Part shown: positions 10,675 to 22,829 of the stretch, in pieces
Numbering within the stretch: the stretch's first letter is position 1
Layout of the letters: every line of letters begins with the position of its first letter
Assembly (NCBI RefSeq): GCF_001642475.1
Contig: NW_019173971.1
Span: 124,001 to 188,000 of the forward strand
From: Fonsecaea monophora
Taxonomy: Eukaryota; Ascomycota; Eurotiomycetes; Chaetothyriales; Herpotrichiellaceae
Reading direction: 5' to 3'
DNA length: 64,000 nucleotides
The notes under the pieces: model-generated
Told to the model about the DNA's origin: nothing
Seen by the model: the letters and a program-made list of their open reading frames with translations, nothing else
Databases searched by the model: none
Program-made: the position numbers and the translations under genes

Positions 10675-12144
10675 TGTCTCAGCGCAGAGGTGCCATCGAG
10701 TCACCAACGAGGCTGGCAACTAAAAGAAGGCGACGAATCTTCACCATCCAGTGGTGGGAAAACATCACAGTCGACTCAGTGAACACCCGACCCCCCCAGA
10801 GTGACTAAATAGTATTTCTTATACAAGTGGCAAACACAGAGCAAGGTTGAATATACCGACCCCATCGTTTAGCAAGGGCACCCAAGTTCGTGGTGTCACT
10901 GGACATCTCGCGTAGCGAGTTGAAATGCATGTGCCATGCGTGGCAGTGACATGCCCGTGGGTCGTCGGCGAAGAGCGTACACGGCCAACCCACTCCCACA
11001 ACAGAGCCGTGAGGAACCTCGGCGTCACCAAGAGAAAGTGACATGCCTCTCTACGTGTGAATTCTCCGGTTCGACCATTTGTGGTTTGTGCAGGTTGCAG
11101 TGCACGAGCGTTATATGGGTCGGAAGGTTTTCAACAAAAAAGTCTAGATCTGTGGATCGGCAAAGTAATTAGATTTTGGAACTTACCAATACGTCGGTAT
11201 CTCTCTTATCTGCCTCTTGGCCTCGGATGCTGTGTGAAAGCTTGCATCGGTAATGACTGCCTGTTACTGACTCGTGATGGTCTGGCGGTGGGAGCACTAT
11301 ACTTTGCCAACATATTCCGAACCAGCAAGACTTCCAGTGGATTCCGTTGAGGAAGGGAACGATATGGTATTCTGTTGCTTGTGCGAACACGGATTTATGT
11401 TGCTTGGAATGACTTTTTATGGCTTCGATATCTGATGAGACTGACGAGATCTCTGACGATTGTGACTGTACGGGAGATATGTTTGCGGATAAATCTTGAC
11501 GTGAGATGTGGATTTCAGATAGAGTTCGCAGATGGCATTTGTGCGATGACCTTTGAGAAGATGAAAAGTCGAGACCCAGAGAAGGAGCTGCGGCAGGATC
11601 GTTGCAAGGCATTTTGTCGGCTTTCGATGGCTCGATACTGGGATGATAGTGGATGGCGCTCGAACGTTGTCATTCTTCTCCGCATTGGAAGCTTGGCTAA
11701 TCGAGAATCACGTAATGCCATGGCGTATGTCGTTGGTTCCTTTTAGTCAGAAGTGTCTCCCATTTGCTGGGCTTCGCTGGATATTGTTAGGTAATATGAC
11801 CTTTCTGGGGTTGAAGATGAGGAAACCCCTCTCGTACGAAAGTTTCACAGAATCAGGGAATTGACTACTCCAGTATCAGGGATGTGGAAGAGTTTGAAAA
11901 CATAAGGTTGTGAATAGAGGTGATGATCATTTCTCATTTCTATCACAGTGGGAGATCTATCTAAGGGCCCATACTGCTGCTTGCGACATTGTTTGTGGGT
12001 TCTTTGCGGAGTAACAAAGAATAATGGTAAATGGAATCAATGTCTGGACTCTCGGAGACCAACGGGAAGCTCTATACCAGGGTTGTGGATGCTGAGTAGT
12101 GTTCCTGATTTTGTAAATATGGAGACCTGTCGGTCGCTCGAAAG
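10675..12144. other. 1.5-kb intergenic region without a convincing gene
   Basis: Contains two overlapping opposite frames (11169-11612, - , 147 aa with a real ATG; 11375-11746, +, 123 aa). Neither shows a domain, a signal peptide or a plausible splice partner. A remnant or a fast-evolving gene cannot be excluded. The right end abuts the stop codon of the FAD hydroxylase. Confidence 0.45.
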
Positions 12145-13698
12145 TTAGAACTTGAACCAGCGCTCCAGAGCAGCTTTGACGACGTCCATATCTGGGTTCT
12201 CATGCTCATCAACAGCCCAAGCAACAATCCCATCTGGTCGGACCAACAAGGCGCGCAGTCCGCGCGTATCTTGTGCCTTTGTACCAATGTACGAGACTCG
12301 AGCGTCATATTTTCCATTGACAAGCAAGTTCTTGAATGCCCCTTCATCTTCAAAATCGACCAAGACTCCCCGGCCGTCTTCTAGCTTTGATCCGAATCTT
12401 GAGCCGTCGAGCAGCTCAAAGTCCGGGGCGCTGCAGCCAATGAGCGGGTGTGCGTAAGCCTCGCCATCGCCGAGTTTGTAACGTTGTGAAATGCCCGAGA
12501 AGCGCCCCATGAAAAAATTGGTCCCGTCGGTCGTGTCGATGAGGTCGCGAATAATTCCCTGAACGGCCTGGCCATGGGGATCAGGCTGCAGCACGAGAGC
12601 TTGAGCGCGCGTCCAATCAAGCACGCGCATTCCAACAGGGTGGCGCTCACTTTCATACGTGTCGAGCAGTGCTAGGTTTTCTGGAGTGTCGTCAGAGCGG
12701 GATTCTCGTCGTATCGTCGCAGCAAGCTTCCAGCCTAGGTTCACAGCGTCGCCCAGCCCCAGGTTCATGCCTTGCCCACCAAGGGGCCCGTGGATGTGAG
12801 CTGCATCACCCGCTAGGAGGATGCGCCCTTTGCGATAGCTTGTGGCTTGTTTGCACCGGTCGGTGAACGTGGAGGCCAGATGGACCTTTGTGATTTTGAC
12901 ATCCGTGATTCCTGAAACGCGCTCGAACACGCTCTGGATGTGCTCTTGTCCCACTTCTTCTGTGCGCTCGAAAGCGCCGCCGTCAAAATCCGTCAAATAC
13001 AGGGTGTCGGGCGCCCTGAAGATGTACAATCCGGCCTTTGTAATGTGGAAGCCCGATTTCAGTCTCTCTGGGTGATCCCAGTCGCACTGAGCCACGTAGC
13101 CAGTGAACTTGGGTTCCGTCCCAACAAAGTCGAATCCGGCCAACTTGCGAACCACGCTGCGCCCGCCATCACATCCCACAAGCCACTTTCCATGAAAGAT
13201 CTGGTCTTTTCCAGCTTCCACCGCGACGGTGGCGTCGTCCTCGGATACAATCCTTGTAACGCCATGATCCCTTAGGATGGTCACATTCAATTGCGCAGCA
13301 CGCTCCAGCAATACGGTCTCGACACGCTCGATGGTCGTGGGACTGGGCACCAAGCTCGGTCCGGGAAGGTAATATTTCCACCGAGCCATGTCCCACTTGT
13401 TGGCATTAAGTGAGATACCAGCAAAGTGGCCGCCGAACTGGAAGCCTCCGGTTTTCTGGTAAGACAAGGGCCGCTCTTTGGGACCACAGAGACGGCTGAG
13501 GAGTCCTCGGCGATAGAAACTTTCGAGAGAAGGCGTGTTGATGCCGCGGAAGCCCAGAGGCTCACCCTTCCATGGTGATTGAGGGCTAGGATCACGCTCA
13601 AGGACCAGCACAGAAGTTCCAGCTAGAGCTAGCTCGCAGGCCAGGAAGAGCCCGATTGGACCTGCACCAGCGATGACAACGTCGTAAAGCTCGCTCAT
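12145..13698 (-). CDS. FAD-dependent aromatic hydroxylase (PheA/TfdB type)
   Basis: Class A flavoprotein monooxygenase that would use FAD, NAD(P)H and O2 to hydroxylate a phenolic ring. Intronless, 517 aa. Seen: the Rossmann dinucleotide motif GAGPIG (residues 11-16) after a beta-strand, the GDG-like segment VGCDGGRSVVRKLAG in the middle, and the second FAD motif GDAAHIHGPLGGQGMNLGLGD. A C-terminal thioredoxin-like region ends with RALLVRPDGIVAWAVDEHE, as in phenol hydroxylase and the pentachlorophenol and aklavinone hydroxylases. The substrate is likely a phenol, a resorcinol or an aromatic polyketide. No signal peptide is seen, so it is probably cytosolic. It is divergently transcribed from a Zn2Cys6 factor across 472 bp. 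A good TATA box lies about 91-98 bp upstream of the ATG. Confidence 0.93.
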   Translation of the reverse strand: MSELYDVVIAGAGPIGLFLACELALAGTSVLVLERDPSPQSPWKGEPLGFRGINTPSLESFYRRGLLSRLCGPKERPLSYQKTGGFQFGGHFAGISLNANKWDMARWKYYLPGPSLVPSPTTIERVETVLLERAAQLNVTILRDHGVTRIVSEDDATVAVEAGKDQIFHGKWLVGCDGGRSVVRKLAGFDFVGTEPKFTGYVAQCDWDHPERLKSGFHITKAGLYIFRAPDTLYLTDFDGGAFERTEEVGQEHIQSVFERVSGITDVKITKVHLASTFTDRCKQATSYRKGRILLAGDAAHIHGPLGGQGMNLGLGDAVNLGWKLAATIRRESRSDDTPENLALLDTYESERHPVGMRVLDWTRAQALVLQPDPHGQAVQGIIRDLIDTTDGTNFFMGRFSGISQRYKLGDGEAYAHPLIGCSAPDFELLDGSRFGSKLEDGRGVLVDFEDEGAFKNLLVNGKYDARVSYIGTKAQDTRGLRALLVRPDGIVAWAVDEHENPDMDVVKAALERWFKF

Positions 13699-14170
13699 GG
13701 TCAGGTGTTGTCTCTGTAGTGGAAGAAGTGGTGCGGAAGAACGAGTCTGGGTGAAGTATTGGACATTATTTGAGGAGATTCCATGGCTCTTTTATACCTT
13801 TGCTGTCTGTGGTACGCACACTTTGTCTTCGGCCCTGTGGTCGTGGAAGTTGTTATAGACACAGCAGCAGGAAAAGAAGTTGCATTCCTCGGGGAAATTC
13901 AACATCGTTTCGGGCGCCGCAGGTCTGGAGACTCGGGGATTCAATGACACGTTTCCCCGAGACCCACATGGTGATCAAGTCCACCAATGGAAAGCAAGCC
14001 ATTGGCCCCACCTTCCCGATTGTTCAAATCATGATTCATCGTTGCATCCACCCAGCATCTGCCCGGAATTCTTCTTCCTGCCCCATTTTGTAAGGTACGT
14101 GGAAATATTCTCTCGCTTGGGATCATATCCACTACGGCTTCGTTCTCAGTCGCTTCTGCATTCACTGACA
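13699..14170. promoter_or_regulatory. Bidirectional promoter of hydroxylase and Zn2Cys6 factor
   Basis: 472-bp intergenic region between two diverging starts. It contains three copies of the octamer CTCGGGGA: 13888-13895 and 13932-13939 on the + strand, and 13954-13961 on the - strand. The last two form an 8-bp inverted repeat with a 14-bp spacer. Copies one and three share the ten bases CTCGGGGAAA. A CGG-N3-CCG element lies at 13911-13919. GC-rich CGG-containing repeats are typical targets of Zn2Cys6 dimers, so binding by the adjacent regulator is a reasonable inference. Confidence 0.6.
13789..13796 (-). promoter_or_regulatory. TATA box of the FAD hydroxylase
   Basis: TATAAAAG on the minus strand, about 91-98 bp upstream of the hydroxylase ATG, a usual distance for an inducible fungal promoter. 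Confidence 0.6.
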
Positions 14171-16673
14171 ATGAATCCTCCAGATCCTTCAATCGGGACC
14201 CCGTCAACAAGACCGAGCTCCACAGCCTGCATCCAATGTTCAGACCGAAAAGTCAGATGTGATAGGCAAATCCCATGTAGTACATGCATCAGACATAATG
14301 TGCAGTGCATTTTCCCCCCGCCGAGAACAAAACCCCTCAAGACAACACGGAAATGGGTAAACGCCCACGAGTTTAATGCCTTGTTGAGGCAATACAAAGC
14401 GTTGCTCCGAGAGAAAGGCATCGACGTTAACCGGGTTGACGCCACCGCCCCCTCTCTATGTGAGGAGCCTTCTACGAGCAGTGGCTCGGATGTATCTCGG
14501 ACAAATGGGCAGTTCACAACGCCAGATTTTACCGTTTCCACAGGACAAAGAACACTTTTCGAGCCCGAGCTATTGCACGAACAAGGGGGCACGAAACTTG
14601 TGCACAAGTAAGCAACAAACTCCAGTTTACGAGTCCATGCACGCAGCTGAGAGTCCAATAGCAGCTTGTGGTCGCGAGTGGCACAAGAGGTACGTGGGGA
14701 TGGGATTTTGTAGGCGTGGCAGACTCGCTTGCCTTTTTCCTATTTACAAAGGCTTACGGTAGAGTCAGATCCAGGAAACAGAACATGAGCTTGAAGATGG
14801 TTCGAGTGATGGTTCCTGTGGAGGCCAGTCGCCACAAGACGATTTTTCTTATGTCCTGGGCTGCAATGCACCGACTATTGTATCTTCACACCCACCTTCC
14901 CAGCACATTGATAAGTTATGGCGAATTTTCGTCAGAAACGTCAATCCTCTTACGAAGATAGTCCATGTGCCTAGCTTGCAGTTTGCGATAGAGAAGGCAG
15001 CTAACAATATCGACCACATCCCAAAAGGCTTCGAAGCTCTCATGTTTGCCATCTATAGCATTGCTACCTTGTCTCTTACGGAAGCTGAATGCAACGAGAT
15101 ATTGGGCGAGAGCCGGGCAGCCTTGCGTTCCTGTTACGTGGAAGCCACGAAAAGGGCTTTGTTTCGTGCAAAGTTCATGAGCAGCACGAGCATTGTGGTA
15201 CTGCAGGCACTAGTCCTTCACCTTCTTTCTATCCGAGACGACCACGAACCGCGTGCCGTGTGGAGCCTTACGGGAGTTGCGCTTCGTGTTGCCGAAGGAA
15301 TGGGTTTAAGTCTCGACGGCACACTTCTTGGTTTATCTCCATTTGAAACTGAAATCCGTCGACGCATATGGTGGCAGCTTAGGACACACGACTTCCGTGC
15401 AGCAGAGCTAAGTGGCCAGGCCAAGTTTCGAGACTTTGAAGTCAACGACACCACCCCTAAGATGCCCGCGAATGTCGATGATAGCGATCTTAATCCCACA
15501 ATGTTGCAGCCGGCTGTCGAGTCGACGAAGCCGACTGAGATGATATGGTGTATGGTCAGGTCCACAATGGCCACCTTTGCTGCCGGACAAACAGCCAAGA
15601 TGGCCAAACTCCGCAAGGTCGCCTTTACATCGGATGAATATCCCGCCATCGACGACTTGGAGCGCAAGGACGACTTCATCAGGGGAGTAGAAGACATATT
15701 GGAGACCAAGCACCTGCGATTTTGCGATCCGTCTCAGCCTATACAACTCATGGCCCTGATTGGTGGCCGGACAGCAACAAACCTTGTCCGCTTCATGGCT
15801 CATCATCCACGCAGATGGGCCTACCAGAACAGTGTCCCAGCATCGGAGCGGCGTTTTGTCTGGGACATTGCCGTTCGACTGCTGGAGCAGTATAACATGA
15901 TGCAAACCGACCCTCATCTGCGGCGCTTTGCGTGGCACGTACCCTATTTCATTCAATGGCACGCTGTTATCCATGTCTTGGACACACTCCGAACAGAGCC
16001 TCCTCACGTAGACTCTCAAAGCGCCTGGTCCCTCATCGACACCTTGTTTGAGAACAATCTCGGGACTTTGTTGAGCATCGACAGACCGATCGTTGCAGCG
16101 GTGGGAAATCTCTGTCTGAAAGCCTTTGCCGCTCGAGAGGACGTTTTGAAGAGACAGAAAGGGGCTGTACCTCCTCCGCCGGAGTACATAACTAGGCTGC
16201 GCGATCAGCGACAGGCCGCCAAAGCAAGGAGAGAAGAAGCTGCCATGAAAAGTTGGGCACGAGTGCCATTGAGCCGCCAACAATCGAGCATGGTCAATGT
16301 CGACCCAACACCTCCGGACTTGGATTCTGCGTCGAAAGACACGCCGCCTACGTCTCAGTTACAGCAAAACCTGCGCCCCAACCGGCAGATCAGTGCCTTT
16401 GAAGGACACGCCCGGAATGACGATGATGCATTCTGGCTCGGAAACGACGCTCGAGACGATGGAAATACAAATTCCGCAGACGGTGCTGGAGATATGCTCA
16501 GCCAGTATACCGACGCCATTTTGGCCCAAGATTACGCGCTCAGTACTCCCAATGACGATGCCATAGATTGGGAGCGATGGGATACTTGGTTCGGCCATCT
16601 CGATCCTCTGTGTCCGAGTGCTACTCCACAGAGAAGGAGGCGGGTCAGCATTGAGAGCTTAATGTCCAGGTGA
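14171..16673 (+). CDS. Zn2Cys6 transcription factor next to the hydroxylase
   Basis: Fungal binuclear-cluster regulator of 790 aa. Exons fit at 14171-14607, 14665-14689 and 14763-16673. The tiny second exon is supported by an unbroken frame and by good donor and acceptor sites; its acceptor could also be 3 nt earlier. The DNA-binding cluster has Cys at residues 20, 23, 30, 36, 39 and 46 (C-x2-C-x6-C-x5-C-x2-C-x6-C), followed by a basic linker. The middle homology region begins around HIDKLWRIFVRNVNPLTK and contains the hallmark RRRIWWQL, as in the PF04082 fungal-specific factor domain. The C-terminus is acidic and disordered. Divergence from the FAD hydroxylase suggests it is the pathway regulator and may control itself. 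Confidence 0.9.
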
Positions 16674-17602
16674 GGTCAACACTCGAGGACCTGTTTTCGA
16701 GTGCTGATACTGGCGCACCTTTGGTTTGTGACATGGATCCGCCGTGGCATCGAGAACTCGGTAGCGATGCAGGACTTGAGGTTTCTGCATGGCACTGCTA
16801 TAACCATCACAGACACAGCTACAAAATCCACCTACAAAGTCGTCTTTTTCCCTGGGTCAAATAATATGAAAGTAGGAGTCTCGGCTTTTTGTTCAGCCAC
16901 TGTACACTGTTATCATTTTCGCAGTGTTCAGACCAGCTTGAACTATGTCGAAATCACCAGGCGTGATTCATCAGAGTCATACAAGTATGATAGACTGGTC
17001 CACCAATCCCGGTTATTACCCTACTGAGACTCCTAGGTATCACGGAGTTATTACTCCTATGTTCCAATACGAGCATGCCGCTTACTGCGCAGTACATCGT
17101 TCAGGGGATCGAACAACCACGATACTCGTACGCCATCGCGCTGGTGCCACGCTAAGGAAGCATTCGCGTCTCCTCTAGCCACCTACTCGTACTCGTACCT
17201 ATGTACCTACAGACTCGTACAGAATATGCGTTGAAACTCCGTAAAGACTGACACTTCTTTCCCAGTTTCACACGTTTGGTCGGTCCACTAGAATCCTACC
17301 GGATGGAATGGGATGAGATGGGACATGTTGAAACCACCAGAGATTTCCACATCCGCGTTCAGGTCGCAATCTGTGAAGGAAATACGGATGGTGTCCATTT
17401 CAGAAGTTTCCCGGTCATTAAGACCAAGTAGTAATGGGAGACCTGAAAACGCTATCCAGCAACGATATCTAAGGATTTGTGACAATCCCGAGTTCGACAC
17501 ACCACCAGGCTGAGTTATTATGGTCGGCATTGGTTCACAATGACATTTCTCGTCCCTCTCTCTCCTAGCAACACAGCTTTCATGCCTGGATCCCTCACTC
17601 CT
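16674..17602. other. Convergent intergenic region
   Basis: Lies between the 3' ends of the Zn2Cys6 gene (+) and the peroxidase (-). It contains short repeats of the type ACTCGTACTCGTAC near 17185-17220. No gene is supported. Confidence 0.55.
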
Positions 17603-19219
17603 TCAGAGAGGAGCTCCGGCACGGCCAGGGCCCGCAAATACCTTTGTCAGCGACTCCCAGATCGGCTGGCCCCCATATGTCAGATCACCCAGGGGCGGAC
17701 ACGTCAGAGGATCCAGAGCCGAGCCCAGCGCATCCGTGAGCAGTTTCAAAGGCACCGCCAGGGTCGAGTACAGCGGGGACAGCGAGTCTGGCGAGACGGT
17801 GTCGACGATCTGCAGCGCGAAGCAGAGCAGGTTGTTCCCCTGCAGCAACGTCTCGGCGTTCAGCACGCCGCCGGTCAGGTCGCTGATGTCCAGCGGCGTG
17901 AAGGAGTTGACGGTGCCGGTGTTGCCGCCAATCGACGCGAGCTGGGGATACTTGACGAACGCGTCGACCAGGTCCAGGTTGAGCTGCACAACGTCGTAGT
18001 CGACGGGGGCTTGATACCAGTTGTTGGGGATGCGTTCCCATCCGCGCTTGTACACTAGCGAGCCGTCGTCGTTGTCAATCACGCCCCAGAAAGACTTCAA
18101 TACCTGTTTGGCTGGCCCAACAGTCAACAGTGCCCCTCGAACAAGCCGCACTCTGATCACTTACTCATGATACCTCCCGGGTTTTCTGCCGAGTGATTCG
18201 AAAGCAAGCGAAGAGCAAGAGTCGGCCCAGCATTACGAACAATGGCGCCAGTCCAGGGTCCATACCAGCAGTATGGGTTAGTGGAGATGCACTCGTTGAG
18301 CATGTCGATCGAGTGCTGCATCACATTCTCCGTCGAGAGAACGTCTGTATCGTTGCTGGCACGGCTGTAGAGTTGAAGAAAGCGACCCATGTCCATGGTG
18401 GAAGCGTCACCGGTGACATAGAGATCGTTGCGCGTCATCGAAGCGTCTGTCTCGATCAAATTGTGCGACCGTCCGATTCCCTGTGGTTCACCGAGGAGAC
18501 CCAGCAGGTTTCCGAGGAGATTCTGAGTCTGGGGGGATGCTGTATCGATCGAGAAACCTGGACTCAAGGAGAGTGGGTTGCCGGTCCACACGGTGCCTGT
18601 AAAAGACTTAGCTGAGACCTCTGCGTCTGGAATGACTGTTGAGGTCGTACCAAAGACGGCGAGGATGGTCGAGAGTCCGATGCCCATCCCGTATACTTGT
18701 CTCATCGTCAATACCTTTGCTGTGGCGATAACTCGGCGAGCGACTCACCCTCGTTTGTGGCGCCTATAATATCGGGAAACTAGTATCCACGGCATTAGAC
18801 CTGCAACAAGCATATTCCTGGGGAATGACCTACTTTTGCAATTCCAGACCGATCGATATAGCCATGGTTAGCCAATGCATTGAGCCCAGGACAGGGTCCC
18901 CTCTGCGCGCTCGAGCTAGGCGCCTGCCACTCATGTTCGCCGTCGACTTGTTGGAGTGTCAGTCCATGTTCTCGCGAGACAGTCCAGCTAACTAGAATTG
19001 TCTTGTCTTACCTTGAATCGGGGTATCTAGGGGGTTGACCAGGAGTCTTTTCTCTCGTTGATGCTGTACTTGGCGCACAATTTCCTCAAACGTCAAGTCC
19101 TCCGAGACATCAATCCCCCTTGCTCTGGCGAGAAGTGCAACATTGGAAGCTGTGGGAAACGCCAGGCACGGCACACAGATTCCCAGTAGGGCCGTACAAG
19201 CTGATAGCGACAACTTCAT
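17603..19219 (-). CDS. Secreted heme-thiolate peroxidase (chloroperoxidase/UPO family)
   Basis: Member of Peroxidase_2 (PF01328): H2O2-dependent peroxidase, peroxygenase or haloperoxidase with Cys-ligated heme. Five exons on the minus strand: 19012-19219, 18834-18946, 18749-18779, 18165-18719 and 17603-18111, giving 471 aa in a continuous frame. Residues 1-20 form a signal peptide (MKLSLSACTALLGICVPCLA). The heme ligand is Cys88 in RGPCPGLNALANHGY. The region after it (FPDIIGATNE, QVYGMGIGLSTILAVFG) is typical of the family. The conserved E-H/G-D motif appears as ETD (207-209) in ETDASMTR. The third exon is only 31 nt; it was chosen because it restores both frame and family sequence. Several Asn-glycosylation sites fit secretion. 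The substrate is unknown. It converges with the Zn2Cys6 gene. Confidence 0.88.
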
Positions 19220-21230
19220 CTCCACCAACCAAGAAGAAGAAAAGAAACGAGTGACAGCACCACCGAGATGGCTAGTAGATGTATCAAAAGAGTGACTGAG
19301 GTGAGTATGGTCAAATGCTGCTGGACTGAGCAGAGGGCGAAGGTGATGTTCAACCGATCAAAGACATTATTCCATGTTGACGAGTTTGTGGTCGAAGCCC
19401 GTTGGAAGATCGACATTTGCACAATTGACTCTGATTCCGATGTCTGATCGGGGATGTAGATCCATGCTGTCGCGTCATTTCGCGGAGCACGGACGATCGT
19501 CAATGGAAAAGAGGCCAGCGAGGTTAGAAGTGGGTTGGGAGACAAGCGTGACAAGCTTCCTCCAAGAGTTGAGACTCCGGATGTGCACAGACTAGCGAAT
19601 TGGACCGGAGGAGGGAGGCTGACTCTTTGCAGATGTTGGAACACCGGATTTATTATCGAATGGTCCCCATTGTAGGATCGAGACGGTGGGAAAATGGGGG
19701 CCAAAGATGCATACTATCGTGCCACCATCGTCACTAGCCAGGAGCCAAAGTCGTCCCAGGTATTCGTGGACTGTGGCAAATGCATGGATCCGTCTCCACG
19801 TTCCTTAACGGCTCAGCTGGTGGGTCAGGTAGACACCGTTTGTCGGGGATGCAGCACTCTTGATGTTGGTCAATGGACGAATCTGAACTTGGGCCCCTGG
19901 GAAGTCATTGGGTACAGACTGTACTGGGTACTCGATACGAGGAGACAGGCGGAAGAAAGTCTACATGTAGTGGATGTATTCGGGACTCGGTATAAGCCTT
20001 GACTGAATATGTGTCTCTGTTGATATATAAATGTGACCCTCACAACGTCACTCTACGGACAAAAGTCCCTCAAAGCATGATGCTTCTAGCCTCTGGCCAG
20101 TGCCATGACTCGTCAGAAGGATCAAATACTTCTCTCCTGCTTGTGTACATATGAACACATGCTGTTCGTCCTCGTAATGATCCTGGATGTCCGAGAGAAG
20201 GAAGCTTAGCTTACCTACAACCACTACGCACTAAGCATTCAGAGCTCTTCCTGCAAGGCAGATCCTTACTGATGCTTGACTGGTTCCCAAGGTTCTGGGC
20301 ATCCAGAATGTGGGAAGCGGGGAAAAGGAGGCGACCCACGAGGCTGGGGGAATTTATCCGCTCTGCCTCGCGGATGCAGGCATATCCTAGTACGACGAGT
20401 GGTGTCGTCGAGTTTTGAACGGGATTAACCAGGGGCTGAAAGTGGAGTCGGGAATGGGTTTTGGTCTACCAAGGAAGATCCTCGAAAGCTGGGTTCTTGT
20501 TAGTAAAGGAATATACCAAGAGGTGACATTGGATCCCCGGGATTCATCTCGTCTTATGTGTTTGTTTGTGTAGATCACCAGCCCAGGATGCCTCGAGATT
20601 TGCGATAGAAGACACAGAATGTTATACCCACCCACCCGTGCCATCTCACTCGGGTCTCGTTTTGATTGCAGAGTCCAGTTCGTCTTCCCCGTCAGTGGAC
20701 ACGTCCAGTGTGCAGATCTCGAAAAGGTCTAACAACGGGGAAAACGAACCCACGAGGACCCAAGTGTTGCTCATGTATTCCATCCTGGTCACAGAAGCGT
20801 CCTCCCCTGCTCTATTCTGACTGTTGATCTTCCCCAGATACTCTCACTACTTTGGTATCTGTGCTTTTGTTCTATACTCGAATTTTCCAAGTTAGTGGAC
20901 CGCATATTTCACTGTTACTTCAGTTCTCCACCGCTTCAACAACGACCATTTCTTCAATGTCCTACTCTTGTGTCTCCCTGGTGGGCTCTCCATAGCTCGA
21001 GGAACCACGTTGCTAGTACTCCTGGATCTGCTCGAAACTGGACTCAGAGTGCACAAGAGCGGAAGACTTCGAGGGGAGTCAACCAGTTCCCCCTTAGGTT
21101 AAACAACCACTCGACCTCTTAACAGACAAGTCATATCATGCCCGCACTGTTATTATTCTCTCATCACTCTTCTCACGCCTGAAAGGAGACACTGTTTACG
21201 CTCGAAACATCACTTTATGACCATCACGTT
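19220..21230. other. 2-kb intergenic region between peroxidase and receptor
   Basis: Shared upstream region of the peroxidase (-) and the CFEM receptor (+), which diverge. The longest frame (19216-19704, -) has no ATG and overlaps the peroxidase start. Small + frames at 19694-20002 and 20566-20820 carry no motif. The length would allow complex regulation, but no clear operator was recognised. Confidence 0.5.
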
Positions 21231-22829
21231 ATGACGATGAGATCGTTCACGGCCATATTCTCCCTAGTTACCGCCACCTTGCTGGCTGTGGTCAGAGCCG
21301 ACCTGGAATCCGCAGCGGCCCTTTATCCCAAATGTGGTGTAGGTACACCGCCTCCCTAGTTCCGTCGTCGCTGACACGTCCAGCTTGACTGCACTCTGGC
21401 GGGAATTGCTCAGTCAAACTGCTCGGCCACCGACCAAGCATGTATCTGCACGAACCAACAACTGGCAGAGGCCATCACAATCTGCGTGGCCATGAACTGT
21501 ACGATTAAAGAACAACTAAGTACGGAAATCCTAAAGGTCGAAGGCCCGCAGCACGCTGACGATGAAAAGCCACGAAGAATGTCTCCTTGACGGCTTGCGG
21601 CGCTCCAGTCCGTGACCGAAGCAGTCTCATCTCTGGATTTGGAGCAGGAGGCGGCGCCGTGGCCCTGGTTATCTACGCGGTTCGAATATTTGCCAAAATT
21701 ATCGTTCCAGCGGCAAGGATTGGCTACGACGACATCACAATTAGCATTGCAATGGTAGGAATTGAATCGACTTGTCTACCCTGAGGACTCAATTGCTGAC
21801 TCTGTTGACAGCTTCTCCTTGTTCCTTTCTCGGCGCTGTCAGTAGTTCGTATGTAACAGCGACTAGTGCCCCTGGAGATCTAGGCTGACGATTTGCAGTT
21901 GCCAGTCACGGCTATGGCAAAGACATCTGGACGGTGCCATTTGACGACATCACGCTCATTCTAAAAGTATGTCGACGACCTCAAAGAGTGGGACGAAAGC
22001 ACTGATAAATGGGCCCAGGTGTACTTTGTTGACGAAATCCTCTACCTCATCATAATATCCCTGACCAAGGTGGCCATCATTTGCTTCTACCTTCGAGTCT
22101 TTCCCGAAAAACAGTTTCGACGCGTGGCTTTTGGAACCATGGCCCTGACGATCGCATACATGGTGATCTTTGTCATTGTGTCGGCCTGTCAGTGTGAGCC
22201 GGTGTCTCTGGCGTGGACGTCCTGGGATGGCGAGCACGAGGGCCGATGCAACAACGAGAACGCACAGGCGTGGGCCGCCGCAGCTGTCAACATTGTGCTG
22301 GACGTCATCATTCTCATCATGCCACTGCGGCTTGTGATGAAGCTCAACCTGCACTGGAAGAAGAAGTTACAGATTATGATCATGTTGAGCGTGGGAGCAT
22401 GGTATGTTCTCTAAATCTATGATAAAGCAATCTCTAACCCAGCCTCTTTCCAGTGTCATCGTCGTCAGCGCCCTCCGACTCGACACGCTCTTCATGTTCG
22501 CCAGATCCCAGAACCTGACGTGGGACACCACGGCCTTCGGCTACTGGTCCTGCATCGAGATGGACGTGGGCGTCATCTGCGCCTGCATGCCTGCCATGTA
22601 CTCGTTGTTCAAGTACTACTTTCCCCAGATCCTCAGTGGCACAGCCCAGGGCAAGAGCAAGGCGAGCGGTGTTGTTGTCTCGGGTAGTCGAAGCGGAGCT
22701 CGCACTCCGGGGTTACAGTTTGACAGGAGGAGGGACGACAAGGATGGGGGCAACGACTTTGTCCGTCTGGTTGACCTGGAGAGCGTCAAGGAGGAGAGAG
22801 TCGGCACTGCGCCGGGGACGGCATGCTAG
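21231..22829 (+). CDS. CFEM-domain PTH11-type G-protein-coupled receptor
   Basis: Plasma-membrane receptor of the fungal PTH11 class. Seven exons: 21231-21338, 21384-21519, 21570-21754, 21812-21848, 21899-21966, 22019-22401 and 22454-22829, giving 430 aa. Layout: signal peptide, then an extracellular CFEM domain with eight Cys (start LYPKCG|LDCTLAG, then NCSATDQACICTNQQLAE, ending AMNCTIKEQL). The TTKN linker follows, then seven hydrophobic helices of the rhodopsin-like fungal family, with GYDDITI, GKDIWTVPFDDITLILK and YFVDEILYLIIISLTKVAIICFYLR-type segments recognisable. The cytoplasmic tail is Ser/Arg-rich. PTH11 receptors sense surfaces, lipids or plant-derived compounds; the ligand here is unknown. 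It lies between the peroxidase and the secreted GMC gene. Confidence 0.9.

Noticed and set aside
11169..11746. Opposite overlapping frames of 147 (-) and 123 (+) codons
   Set aside because: Neither has a motif or splice partner; two overlapping frames of this size occur by chance in this base composition.
19216..19704. Minus frame of 162 codons with a hydrophobic end
   Set aside because: It has no ATG and runs into the peroxidase start, so it is upstream sequence of that gene.
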